Part shown: piece after piece, positions 35,226 through 45,300 of the stretch
Layout of the letters: each line of letters opens with the position of its first letter
Numbering within the stretch: the stretch's first letter is position 1
NCBI GenBank assembly: GCA_963576765.1
Contig: OY755205.1
Coordinates: 2,976,001 to 3,040,000, forward strand
Reading direction: 5' to 3'
Length of the DNA stretch: 64,000 bases
Origin: Draba incana
Lineage: Eukaryota; Streptophyta; Magnoliopsida; Brassicales; Brassicaceae
Position numbers and translations under genes: made by a program
Notes under the pieces: model-generated
Databases searched by the model: none
Seen by the model: the letters and a program-made list of their open reading frames with translations, nothing else
Told to the model about the DNA's origin: nothing

Positions 35226-36136
35226 CTCACCGCTATTTTCTCACTACTTTCTTGCTTCTCCTCTACGTTAAACACTGTAAAAGACGAAATGACAACGTTT
35301 ACGTCAACCAAACGCAGCGTTTCGCAATCTCAAGATACGGTGGTGGATATAACGGTGGTTATACGGCAGGGAGAAAAAACTCCGGTATAGACCGGTCTTT
35401 AATCGAATCATTACCGGTTTTCCGGTTTGGTGCACTCTCAGGTCACAAAGACGGTTTAGAATGCGCCGTATGTCTCGCTCGGTTCGAGCAAACTGAAGTT
35501 TTGAGGTTATTACCGAAATGTAAACACGCCTTCCACGTGGAATGTATTGACACGTGGCTAGACGCACACTCCACTTGCCCGCTTTGTCGTTACCGGGTCG
35601 ACCCGGAATATATTCTCTTGATCGGTGATTGTAACTCCTGGTTCGAGCTACGTTTCTCTACTAACCGTCAAGAAGAATCAAACACTTCATCCCGGTTTAT
35701 CCCGGTTAGTCGAATATCCGGTCGTCATTCGTACGCCGGAGAAAAAACCAGTCGGTTCACCTCGAATCCGACGTCGTTTCGTAGATCGCTAGATAGCTCG
35801 TTGAAACCGGAAACAACCGTCGGGTTTTTGGATCGGTTACAGAGAAAAGACGGTTTATTGTTGATTCCGAATATGGAAAGCTTCGAAGAAGGAAGATTCG
35901 AGCATCGGATAATAATCGCCGACGGAAATCGAGATCAGAGATGGAGCGAAGTGCGACCGTCGGATCTATTGTATTTGAGATCAGAGATGATACTTAGCGA
36001 CTGCCGGAAATTAGCTGCGGCGGAGGAGAGTAATGGCAGAGATGTAATTAATGGAAGAAGCGTGTCGGAGTTAACAATGAAACATTATGTGCTTGCAAAA
36101 CTTTTTATAATAGAGCTTTATGCGATTTTTTTGTAA

Positions 36137-37682
36137 TATAATGGTTAAAGTGGATTCAACTATATGAACTTTATCGTAATCAAATGTTTATCAGTTTTTT
36201 TAAAAAAAAATATTTTTGGGTCCTCAAAAGAAGGTTCCAACTCAAATTTTGATATAAGACAATCCTCTGACACAACTCATGACCCATCCACACATACCTC
36301 TATGATTGTATATACTACATGTAATTGTTTATTTAAGATGTAGTTAAATTGCATGAAACACTATCTCGATATGTTCCAAGTAATTAACACAAGTATCTTT
36401 ATGTAAGAACCAAGAAATGTCCAATTGAAAATTTAGCTCGTGATTTTGGGATGAAGCGCATTTAAATAAACATTTTCTTATAACCTTTTTCTATTTATGG
36501 AGTATCGTATTTTGGTTATTATGAAAGCAAAGAAACCATAACGTACAAGTAGAGAACTCATTCCCAACTTGAAGTATGCGACAGATCATTTACTCGTGAA
36601 GACATTTTTTTTTAATTTTTTTTTGTCAACAGACTTTTTTATTTACATTGGTATACAATTAATAAGATGATTTCATTGACTACTTTAATATTTGAATTAA
36701 TGGTTTTTTCTTGCCATGACTTTACAACTCATCATTTCCAAGTTCCAACATTCCCAAATTATTAATCATTTTTGGTTTTTTCCACAGCAGATCTTGTTTC
36801 TTGTTCGTAACAACCACTTGTGTTGCCCATACTAGATAGTAGTATTTGAAAGAAAGAAAGAGCTATGTAGTAGTAGCGAGAGTAGTGCATTGGAAATTAA
36901 AGTAGAACAGCTTTGGTTTATACATTTATAGAGTAATCGGTGTAGTTTAGATGAATGATAAATCAAAATCATACAAAGTAAGCATTTTTTTTTTTTTGAA
37001 AAAGTTTTTTTTTTTTTTTTTTTTTTTTTAAGTAAGCATATTATTGCGTTCTAATACTAGTTTTGTTTCATTGGCAAAAAGATTATTTGTCTACTTTAAT
37101 ATGGTAAACATAAATTGTCCACTAGATTTAGGGTTAACTAGCTAGATGACTAAAAGTTGGTTCAAAATTAGCAAAAACACGGATAACAAAACCGTAACTA
37201 AAATGTACTATTATAGAAAATAACGTGTCATTAGAAAAACAATATGAAACACGGAAGAACAAAAAAAAAAACCAAATTTTCACTATTTAAAAATAGTTTA
37301 GTAATCTACGGCATTTTTAAAAATTAATAAAGAAGTGTGTTTTAGAAAATTTCAACTTGTTAGAAAAACTCCAACTAAAACTTTATTCAAAAGTTTGCAA
37401 GAACTGTATAAAAGAGGGGAAAAATCACCATATTGAGGCAAACGCATATGTCACATGAGACTCGGCACTTAAATATTATCCTAAACAGTACATTTGCATC
37501 ACGAGCTACATGTAAATAATTATTTGTTGTTGTCATTTACATTTTTATAGTATTGTTTTGTTTGGACTTTACTATCAAAGAAAATGAAATGGTTGAATAG
37601 ATTTGCATGTTTGTTAATTACATGTCGAACGACAATTGTTAATAGAGAGGAAAATAATTAAAATTTCACCAGCAAGGACACA
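36137..37682. other. intergenic, no gene seen
   Basis: AT-rich sequence with long A/T runs (for example 36988-37030). No coding homology, terminal repeats or RNA gene could be supported. Confidence 0.6.
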
Positions 37683-37685
37683 TAA

Positions 37686-38051
37686 GGCCATCAACAATGC
37701 AGATCCCGCAGGATCTAAAGTGATTTTTAAATTATTAAAACATACTCTCTCTTCTTTTTACTAAACTTTATACATTCTCTTTCATCTTTTTACTCAACTT
37801 TTATTAATTTTATATTTAAACACTCTTTTTTCCTTTAAACACACTCTTCAAAAGATCCAATATTAGATCCCTAAAGATCCAAAAGATCTAATTTTATCCA
37901 CAAACACACTCTCTTTCTTCCTTTTACTCAAATTATATATTTCAATATACCCCACAAAAACACTCTCTTTTTTCATTTTACTCAAATTTTAATAATTTTA
38001 TATTATAGGAACACCACTTTAAATCATGCGGGATCTGCAATGTTGATGCTC
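37686..38051. mobile_element. PIF/Harbinger-like MITE
   Basis: The inverted ends share CATCAACA(A/T)TGCAGATCCCGCA; the left starts GGCCATC and the right, reversed, starts GAGCATC. A TAA duplication flanks it at 37683-37685 and 38052-38054, the PIF/Harbinger target size and preference. The core is AT-rich with repeated CACTCTCTTT motifs and has no coding. Confidence 0.75.
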
Positions 38052-38773
38052 TAAAAGAGAACATTCCATATGGCCTTTGCCTGTGTTATCTCGTGTATAG
38101 TCCTTCTTATTATCTAACCATAGAAAATGACATTTTTCAAAGAATGAAAACGAATTTATTTTGTCTACTAGCTTTTGCCGTGTTTTCATCTGATGAACGT
38201 TACTATTCTCCTCAAAATTATTGTATTAAAAGTTCGGTGGCATTAAATTTAATACAAATATAAATGTGTTGATTTATGCATATCTTGCTACCAATACCAT
38301 TAGGAAAGAAAACTGATATTGTATGGAGCTTAATGAGGATGTGGGCATATACCAAAACTGTTGGGAAAGAAACAATATTATTAATTTCGAAATAGATTAT
38401 GAAATCCAAAACTGCTGACAAATCAGTACTCAAGAAATGTGCCCCACAATGGAATCTTTGAACTTAGCAGAGTTAGAGTTGCAGAGTCACTAGATATGTC
38501 AAGATAGCATAATAACACTCGCATCTTCTATAATAATATTTGGCCGAGTGAGAAAGTAATAAACAAAGTTTGCCTTTTTGTAAATTTACAAAATATCTCC
38601 ATAATTTTCTTACCAGTTAATTTTTAGTAGAATCCCATTAATTTATCGTAATCAACTTGGTGAAAGATGTTTGTTTCCGTCCTCAATTTTGAATTTTACA
38701 TAGTAGACGTACTAAAATCAAAATGTTAAATTTTGTTTCAATAAGATTTTTTTCTTTAATTTATGAATATTGG
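38052..38773. other. intergenic, no gene seen
   Basis: AT-rich spacer between the MITE and the second Copia element. Nothing recognisable. Confidence 0.6.
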
Positions 38774-38778
38774 AATAT

Positions 38779-39016
38779 TGTTGTGAATCAAGAGAACGAA
38801 TGGGGAAGATTGTGTTTATTCATTAATCATAAGATCTTTTATATAGGATTATTACAAGAGAGAAAAGGAAAATTCCTTTTCCTAATGGGAAAAGGAAAGT
38901 ACATAAAAGGAAAATCCTAATTCAACTAGGATTCATTAAACCGGCCTAAAGACTAAGTGTTAATGGGCCGTAAACGGACCAGAACTAGTTATGACAATCC
39001 ACTATGATTTATAACA
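38779..39016 (-). repeat. 3' LTR of Copia element 2
   Basis: 238 bp, nearly identical to the 5' copy, adjacent to the polypurine tract. Confidence 0.93.
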
Positions 39017-39164
39017 CTCCCCCTTGGATGTCATAACTCTAATGGGCTTGTAATACGCTTTGGATGTTGCCTCATTAAAACCTTACCAAGTAAAACCCAT
39101 TTTGGGACAAAACCGTGGTGAAGGAAAAAGAGTACAACACGTATTACTCCCCCTGTTCTGAACC

Positions 39165-42100
39165 TCACTGCAAGTCTTTCAAACGACGCATTCCAATCTG
39201 ATAAGTAAGTTTCTTGAACGTTGAGGTTGGAAGTGACTTGGTGAATAGGTCTGCTGAATTCTCACTTGATCGTACTTGCTGCACTTGAATTTCTCCATCT
39301 TTCTGTAGATCGGATGTGAAGAAGAATTTTGGCAGAATGTGCTTCGTCCTATCACCTTTGATGTATCCATCCTTAAGTTGAGCTATACACGCTGCATTGT
39401 CCTCGAACAAGACCGTCGATTCCTGCTTACCTTCGGCCATTCCACAATCCACTCTTATGTGCTGGGTCATCAGCCTTAACCAAACACACTCACGACTAGC
39501 CTCATGAATTGCCAATATCTCTGAATGATTAGAAGATGTAGCTGCAATGGCCTGCTTCATTGACCGCCAAGATATTGCAGTTCCTCCATGAGTAAACACA
39601 TAACCTGTCTGGGACCGTGCATTATGAGGATCTGAAAGATAACCTGCATCAGCAAAACCAACTAAACCGTCCTTAGATTGGTTAGTATAAAATAGACCCA
39701 AGTCTTTCGTTCCTTGTAGGTAACGAAGAATATGTTTTATCCCGTCCCAGTGCCTTTGGGTCGGACATGAGCTAAATCTTGATAATAAATTCACGGCAAA
39801 ACATATATCTGGCCTAGTGTGGCTTGCCATATACATTAAAGCTCCTATGGCACTGAGATATGGCACTTCGGGACCAAGGACTTCTTCAGAGTCTCTCTTA
39901 GGACCAAACGGATCCTTTTCTAGATCAAGAGATCTCACCACCATTGGGCTGGACAATGGGTGACATTGATCCATATTGAAACGCTTGAGTACCTTTTCAG
40001 TATATGCCATTTGATGCACAAGGATTCCATCATTTATGTACTCAAGTTGCAATCCCAAACAGAACTTAGTTTTGCCTAGGTCTTTCATCTCAAATTCTTT
40101 CTTGAGGCATTCAACTGTTTGGACGATTTCACCAGGGGTTCCAAGGATGTTCAAATCATCCACGTAAACTGCTATGATAACAAACCCTTTGTTTGCAAAC
40201 TTTTTTTATAAAAATACATGGACTGATGGGATCATTCTTATAGCCTTCTTTGACTAAGTACTCACTCAATCTATTGTACCACATACGCCCACTTTGCTTC
40301 AGTCCATAAAGGGATTTGTTCAGCCTTATGCAGTGTTGTTCTCGAGAACCTTTCTTATCTTTGAGCTCAATACCCTCTGGTAATCTCATATAAATCTCAT
40401 TATCCAGTGGACCATATAAGTATGCAGTTACAACGTCCATTAACCGCATATCCAACTTTTCTCTTATAGCCAGACTTATCAAAAATCTAAAAGTTGTAGC
40501 ATCCACCACAGGGGAGTATGTCTCCTCATAATCTATTCCTGGTCTCTGTGAGAATCCTTGTGCAACAAGCCGTGCTTTATATCTCACGATTTCACCATGT
40601 TCATTTCTTTTCCTCACAAAGACCCATTTATGTCCAACTGGTTTAATCTCATAGGGTGTCCGAATTATTGGACCAAAGACATCCCTTTTCCTTAAAGAAT
40701 TCAACTCCACGTTTATAGCTTCTTTCCATTTAGTCCAATGTTCACTCTGAGTGCACTCATATATCGACGTGGGTTCTAGATCCTCCATAAGTTCAAGTGC
40801 TACCTTAAAAGCAAATATATCATCGATTTCCACACACTTTCTATTCCATTGTATTCCAGACATAACATAATTCATTGAGATCTCATTATTTTCAGGAACG
40901 TCAGAACCATGAAACTCGGCGTCCCGAGTCTCATTTCTTGGAACTATCGGTTCAGTTATGTCTGGGGTTCCATCAGATTCCTCAACCACGATTTCAGCAC
41001 CTTTCTTTCTTTTCCGAGGATTCTTATCTTTGGAACCTATTGGCCGGCCACGTTTTGAGTGTGGTTTAGATTCTGTAGCAACTTGATTGTGTCCCTCTTG
41101 AACATCAATTCTAATCGGTGCATTAACAGCTGGTATGTAAGACTTAGTTACTCTTTTCGGGTCAGCAAAGGAATCTGGCAATTGATTAGCTAGCTTTTGT
41201 AAATGTATAATCTTTTGGACTTCTAATTCACATTCTTGAGTCCGAGGATCTTGCCATTTTAAGGACGTTTGATTCCATATAATTTCCTTTACCAGTCTGT
41301 TATCTCCTCCTAATGTTGGATAGACAGATTCGTCAAAATGACAATCTGCGTACCTGGCCTTAAACAAATCACCCGTGGTTGGCTCAAGGTACTTAATGAT
41401 AGTAGGAGAATCATATCCAACATATATCCCCATCCTCCTTTGAGGTCCCATCTTTGTTCTCTGTGGTGGTGCAATAGGCACATAAACGGAACATCCGAAT
41501 GTTTTAAGATGGGATATGTCTGGCTCTTGACCCGTTATTAACTGTGATGGGGAATATTTATGTTCACTAGATGGCCTGATACGAATTAGCTCTGCTGCAT
41601 GTAAAACTGCATGTCCCCAAGCTGAGACCGGGAGTTTTGATCTCATTAGCAACGGTCTAGCAATCAACTGTATGCGTTTAATAAACGATTCAGCCAAACC
41701 GTTTTGTGTATGTACATGTGCCACAGAATATTCAACACTTACCCCCATGGACATACAATAATCGTTAAACGCTTGGGACGTAAATTCACCAGCATTGTCA
41801 AGACGTATAGTCTTTAAAGGAAAATCTGGAAAGTGTGCTCTTAAACGTATGAGCTGGGCAAGCAATCTTGCAAATGCCACATTTCTAGTTGATAATAGGC
41901 AGACATGTGACCATCTCGTGGATGCATCAATAAGGACCATAAAATATCTAAACGTCCCACAAGGTGGGTGTATTGGTCCGCATATGTCTCCTTGAATTCT
42001 TTCCAGAAAATTTATCGTTTCCTTAGTTACTTTGATTGGTGATGGCCTAGTAATGAGTTTCCCTAGTGAACATGCTTCACACGTGAGATTCTTTGGGATA

Positions 42101-42627
42101 ACTCTCCTTTCTTTCAAGGTGTGCCCATTAGTACTTGCTAATATCTTTCGCATCATGTTAGCACCGGGATGGCCAAGCCGGTTATGCCAAAAAGTGAAAT
42201 TCTCAGTAAACTCTTTGTTTACCATAGCATTTGCTTCTATCATTCCGATCTTAGCACAATAAAGGCCCACAGAAATGGCAGGTATAGTCTCTAGGACTTT
42301 CTTATAGCCATGGACGGTTTCAAAGATTTGAAGGAATTCTTTGTTATTCTCGTCCTTAGTTTCAACATGAAGACCATTCATTCGAATGTCTTTAAAGCTC
42401 AATAGACTTCTCTTTGAACTAGGTGAATATAACGCATTAGAAATTTCTAGATGCGTGCCCTTAGGTAATAAAATATGGGCTTGACCGTGGCCTTCAATTA
42501 AATTTGCTATACCCGCAATTGTGGTTACATTTGCCTTTTTAAGTGTAAGATCAATGAAGTATCTCTTATCTCTTAATATCGAGTGGCTTGATCCACTATC
42601 CACAATGAACACATCCATATCGTTCAT
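39165..42627 (-). pseudogene. Copia pol with one frameshift in RT
   Basis: Opens MNDMDVFIVDSGSS with the protease triad DSG. Integrase follows (HNRLGHPGANMM, CEACSLGK, GDICGP, IDASTRWSH, QNGLAESFIKR), then RT (VGHKWVFVRKRNEHG, LDMRLMDVVTAYLYG, YGLKQSGRMW), then after the break the YVDDLNILG box and RNase H (TRPDICFAV, ADAGYLSDP, ISWRSMKQ, FEDNAACIA) to a stop at 39165. The break is a seven-T run on the plus strand (40201-40207) that is one base too long. No other lesion was seen, so apart from that run the element looks potentially active. Confidence 0.9.
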
Positions 42628-42628
42628 A

Positions 42629-42780
42629 CTTCAAAAGAGATAACAATAGATACTTTTAAATAACACTCTTTCATTCCATAAAGTTTAATAGAAAGCAATA
42701 ACACAAAACCAAAGTATAAAGTGTAAAACGTAAAACAAGCAAAACACAAAACACCAAAACAGAAAATCAAAATCAATCAC
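42629..42780 (-). other. candidate 152-nt intron joining gag to pol
   Basis: On the minus strand CTTAA|GTGATTGATT is a donor-like site and CTCTTTTGAAG|TATGAAC an acceptor with a pyrimidine-rich lead-in. The segment is T-rich like plant introns. Removing it deletes the gag stop and places the last gag codons in the same frame as pol. Retaining it gives gag alone, because the donor's own GTGA supplies the TGA stop. The splice has not been observed; it is inferred from frame and border motifs. Confidence 0.55.
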
Positions 42781-43826
42781 TTAAGTATATCTGAGGTTTC
42801 AAAATTCATCAAGTCATCTTGCTCATGATCGAAATCTCCTTCATTATCATGCTGGATCATATGAGTTTCTGGATTCTTCCCTTTAAGGCTCTCTTGATAG
42901 AGTTCAACCAGATGCTTGGGAGTCCTACATGTCTTAGCCCAATGATTACTCATTCCACATCGATGGCAAACTGATTTTGGGTTTGATTCTCGTGGTTGAG
43001 AAGTAATACCACGGTTATTACGATCATAGTCAGTTCGGTATCCGCGTCCTCGTCCTCGCCCGCGGTTAGAATGATCGTTATGGAATCCGTGGCCTCGGCC
43101 CTGACCTCGGCCGTATGGATTAAAATGGCCACGGCCACGTCCTTGCCATCTACCCCCACGTCCACGACCACGATGTCTATAATCACTTTGGACGTGGTTA
43201 ATTTCTTTCTTTTCATCTGTGGCCACATTCGCTTCAGGAAGTGGGGCTGATCCAGGAGGTCTCATCTCACTGTTTCTCATTAGCAGTGTATTATTCTCCT
43301 CGGCTAGTAATAGACATGCTATAAGCTTTGAGTATGTCTCAAAACCTCTTTCACGGTATTGCTGTTGAAGCAACACGTTATTAGTGTGAAAGGTGGAGAA
43401 GGTCTTTTCCAACATGTCTTTCTCAGTTACCTTCTCACCACATAGTCTCAATTGAGAAACTATTCTGAACATAGCCGAGTTATATTCTTCCACGGACTTG
43501 AAGTCCTGGAACCTGAGATTCCTCCAATCATAATTGGCCTTTGGTAACAACACCGTTCTATGGTGGTCATATCTTATCTTTAATTCTTTCCAAAGGTCCA
43601 AAGGGTTCTCAATGGTTAGGTATTGATCCTTGAGACCCTCAACAAGATGATGACGAATGATCGATATCGTTCTGTATCGATTCCTTTCATTCTCATTATT
43701 ATCCTCAATGATACATTCGCCAAGTCCTTTAGACTTTAGATTTATCTTAGTATCCAACGCCCACTGTAAGTAATTGTCTCCAGAGAGATTGAGGGCAGCA
43801 TAATCCAAATTGTTGATTTTCGACAT
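42777..43826 (-). CDS. Copia gag
   Basis: The 349-residue protein begins MSKINNLDYAALNLSGDNYL, with the UBN2/gag-like helical region (YLTIENPLDLWKELKIRYDH), a long Arg/Gly-rich basic stretch (RGRGRGGRWQGRGRG) and one CCHC zinc knuckle (CHRCGMSNHWAKTC). The stop TGA is separated from pol by about 150 nt, unlike most Copia elements with one fused polyprotein. See the candidate intron that overlaps its last codon. Confidence 0.92.
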   Translation of the reverse strand: MSKINNLDYAALNLSGDNYLQWALDTKINLKSKGLGECIIEDNNENERNRYRTISIIRHHLVEGLKDQYLTIENPLDLWKELKIRYDHHRTVLLPKANYDWRNLRFQDFKSVEEYNSAMFRIVSQLRLCGEKVTEKDMLEKTFSTFHTNNVLLQQQYRERGFETYSKLIACLLLAEENNTLLMRNSEMRPPGSAPLPEANVATDEKKEINHVQSDYRHRGRGRGGRWQGRGRGHFNPYGRGQGRGHGFHNDHSNRGRGRGRGYRTDYDRNNRGITSQPRESNPKSVCHRCGMSNHWAKTCRTPKHLVELYQESLKGKNPETHMIQHDNEGDFDHEQDDLMNFETSDILK

Positions 43827-44756
43827 CTGAAAACATTCATCCTATTCTCTAAGAACTATAAGATTTTAAAGTTTATGCATATGATGCAAAATAGGTCATG
43901 GGTGCTTATATAAACGGGTACGGATGCATGATGCTTATGAAACCAGATTTTTATGTTTAACAACCTAACATAATGTTTTTATATGCTCATGATGCAAGCC
44001 TAGTATTCAAATTCTAAACCGTATGATGATATGACCGGATTTTAATCAAGCATGTTATGTCTATATGATGCAATCAGTTTCAGTTTCATGTTTATCAATC
44101 AACGAATCAATCCAAACAAGCAAACAAACAAACGAGTTCAAATAAATATGCAACCAAATTTGGACAGAGTGTTTACTGTCGATCGACGGGTGATTTGTGT
44201 CGATCGACACAGTTTAATTCAAACAACAAATTCAGGCAGAAGTTTACGTGTCGATCGACATAAAACTAGTGTCGATCGACACGGGTACAGATCATGCAAT
44301 CGGTTTGTATTTTAATTGAATTAGGTTAGGGTTTCAAGTTAGGGTTTCAAGTGATTACGAATCATGAATCAATAAACACAATCAAGCAAGCAATAACAAT
44401 AACAAGCATGATTTAGATTAGGGTTTCTAAGATTATCATGAATCTAGGTTCTTTAGATTAGGGTTTCTTATTGTTTACCTTAACCTCCGTGAGTCTTCTA
44501 GTTCGCCGTAACCGTTGATAGGCTGTATGAACTTTCTTCTAGTTCGCCGTAACCTTAAAGGCTGTATGAACTATGCTTTGAACAGTAACGCCGGATGAAC
44601 AGTAATCGTCGATGAACAGTAATCGTCGATGAACAGTGCGCGATGAATAGTGCGCGATGAACAGTACGCGATGAACAGTACGATGAATAGTAACGATGAA
44701 CAGTAATCGCGTTTTTTGTGTTTTTAGGGTTTAGGGAGCAACTCGTGCTGATAACG
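43827..44756 (-). promoter_or_regulatory. Copia leader with palindromes and short tandem repeats
   Basis: Between primer site and gag the leader contains four copies of the self-complementary TGTCGATCGACA core (about 44177, 44199, 44249, 44270), two copies of CTTCTAGTTCGCCGTAACC (about 44496 and 44538), and a run of about seven GATGAACAGTA-type repeats (44590-44712). This is the expected packaging/translation region of the RNA, and its length is unusual for Copia. Confidence 0.6.
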
Positions 44757-44994
44757 TGTTGTGAATCAAGAGAACGAATGGGGAAGATTGTGTTTATTCA
44801 TTAATCATAAGATCCTTTATATAGGATTATTACAAGAGAGAAAAGGAAAATTCCTTTTCCTAATGGGAAAAGGAAAGTACATAAAAGGAAAATCCTAATT
44901 CAACTAGGATTCATTAAACCGGCCTAAAGACTAAGTGTTAATGGGCCGTAAACGGACCAGAACTAGTTATGACAATCCACTATGATTTATAACA
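44757..44994 (-). repeat. 5' LTR of Copia element 2
   Basis: 238 bp, adjacent to the primer-binding site. One base (T/C near 38836 versus 44814) separates it from its partner. Confidence 0.93.
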
Positions 44995-45218
44995 AATATG
45001 AGTTTCAACGAAACATAAAACTACCGGTAGATGAGCTTTTTTCCCAAGTCTACCGGATATAATGCGTACCCATACCTTTAAGTTTGCTAAAATTGACCCA
45101 AATACAAACCCTTATTTGAAAGGGTTAATTTGCTCATTAGCAGAAAAAAAAATTATATTTAGTAAACTAACAAAAAGTAACTCATGTGGCTCAATTATGT
45201 CTATTAGATTTAGGTTAA

Positions 45219-45297
45219 GGGCATGTGCATTGGAGATTTTTTTTAAGTGTCTAAAAACTTTTTAGACACTTAAAAAAAATCTCCAATGCAAATGCCC
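45219..45297. mobile_element. 79-bp foldback MITE
   Basis: GGGCATGTGCATTGGAGATT and its near-perfect complement enclose only a few bases, so almost the whole element is one hairpin with arms of about 38 bp. TAA flanks both sides (45216-45218 and 45298-45300), as for PIF/Harbinger-derived MITEs. The hairpin resembles a small-RNA precursor in shape. Confidence 0.7.
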
Positions 45298-45300
45298 TAA

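Larger units (their letters stand above)
30810..36136 (+). pseudogene. ATL43-like RING-H2 E3 ligase, split by a Copia element
   Basis: ATL proteins are membrane RING-H2 ubiquitin ligases. The first segment (30810-31006) encodes a signal peptide, a proline-rich stretch and the start of the transmembrane helix (MPGIAVVIAVLT). The second (35226-36136) resumes with the rest of the helix, the basic LYVKHCKRR, the GLD-type region IDRSLIESLPVFRFG and the RING-H2 with ligands C-x2-C, C, H, H-x2-C, C-x2-C (CAVCLARF ... CPLCRYRV). The target duplication CTCAC lies exactly at the split. Just after it a single base is missing between FSL and FLLLLYVK (near 35245), and the C-terminus after SVSELT is replaced. 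Three lesions make it non-functional as assembled. ATL43 rather than ATL42 is chosen from the flanking order. Confidence 0.85.
38779..44994 (-). mobile_element. young Copia LTR retrotransposon
   Basis: The 238-bp LTRs at 38779-39016 and 44757-44994 differ at one base that I can see. The 5-bp duplication AATAT lies at 38774-38778 and 44995-44999. In element sense the LTR runs TGTTATAAATC ... GATTCACAACA. The primer site next to the right LTR contains TTATCAGCACGAG, not the initiator-Met type. The polypurine tract AAGGGGGAG precedes the 3' LTR. A 930-nt leader, a complete gag ORF, and a pol with one homopolymer frameshift follow. Confidence 0.95.

Noticed and set aside
42950..43250. Frames overlapping the gag Arg/Gly region of Copia 2
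   Set aside because: Repetitive CGT/GGT codons open all frames there; the zinc-knuckle frame is the real one.
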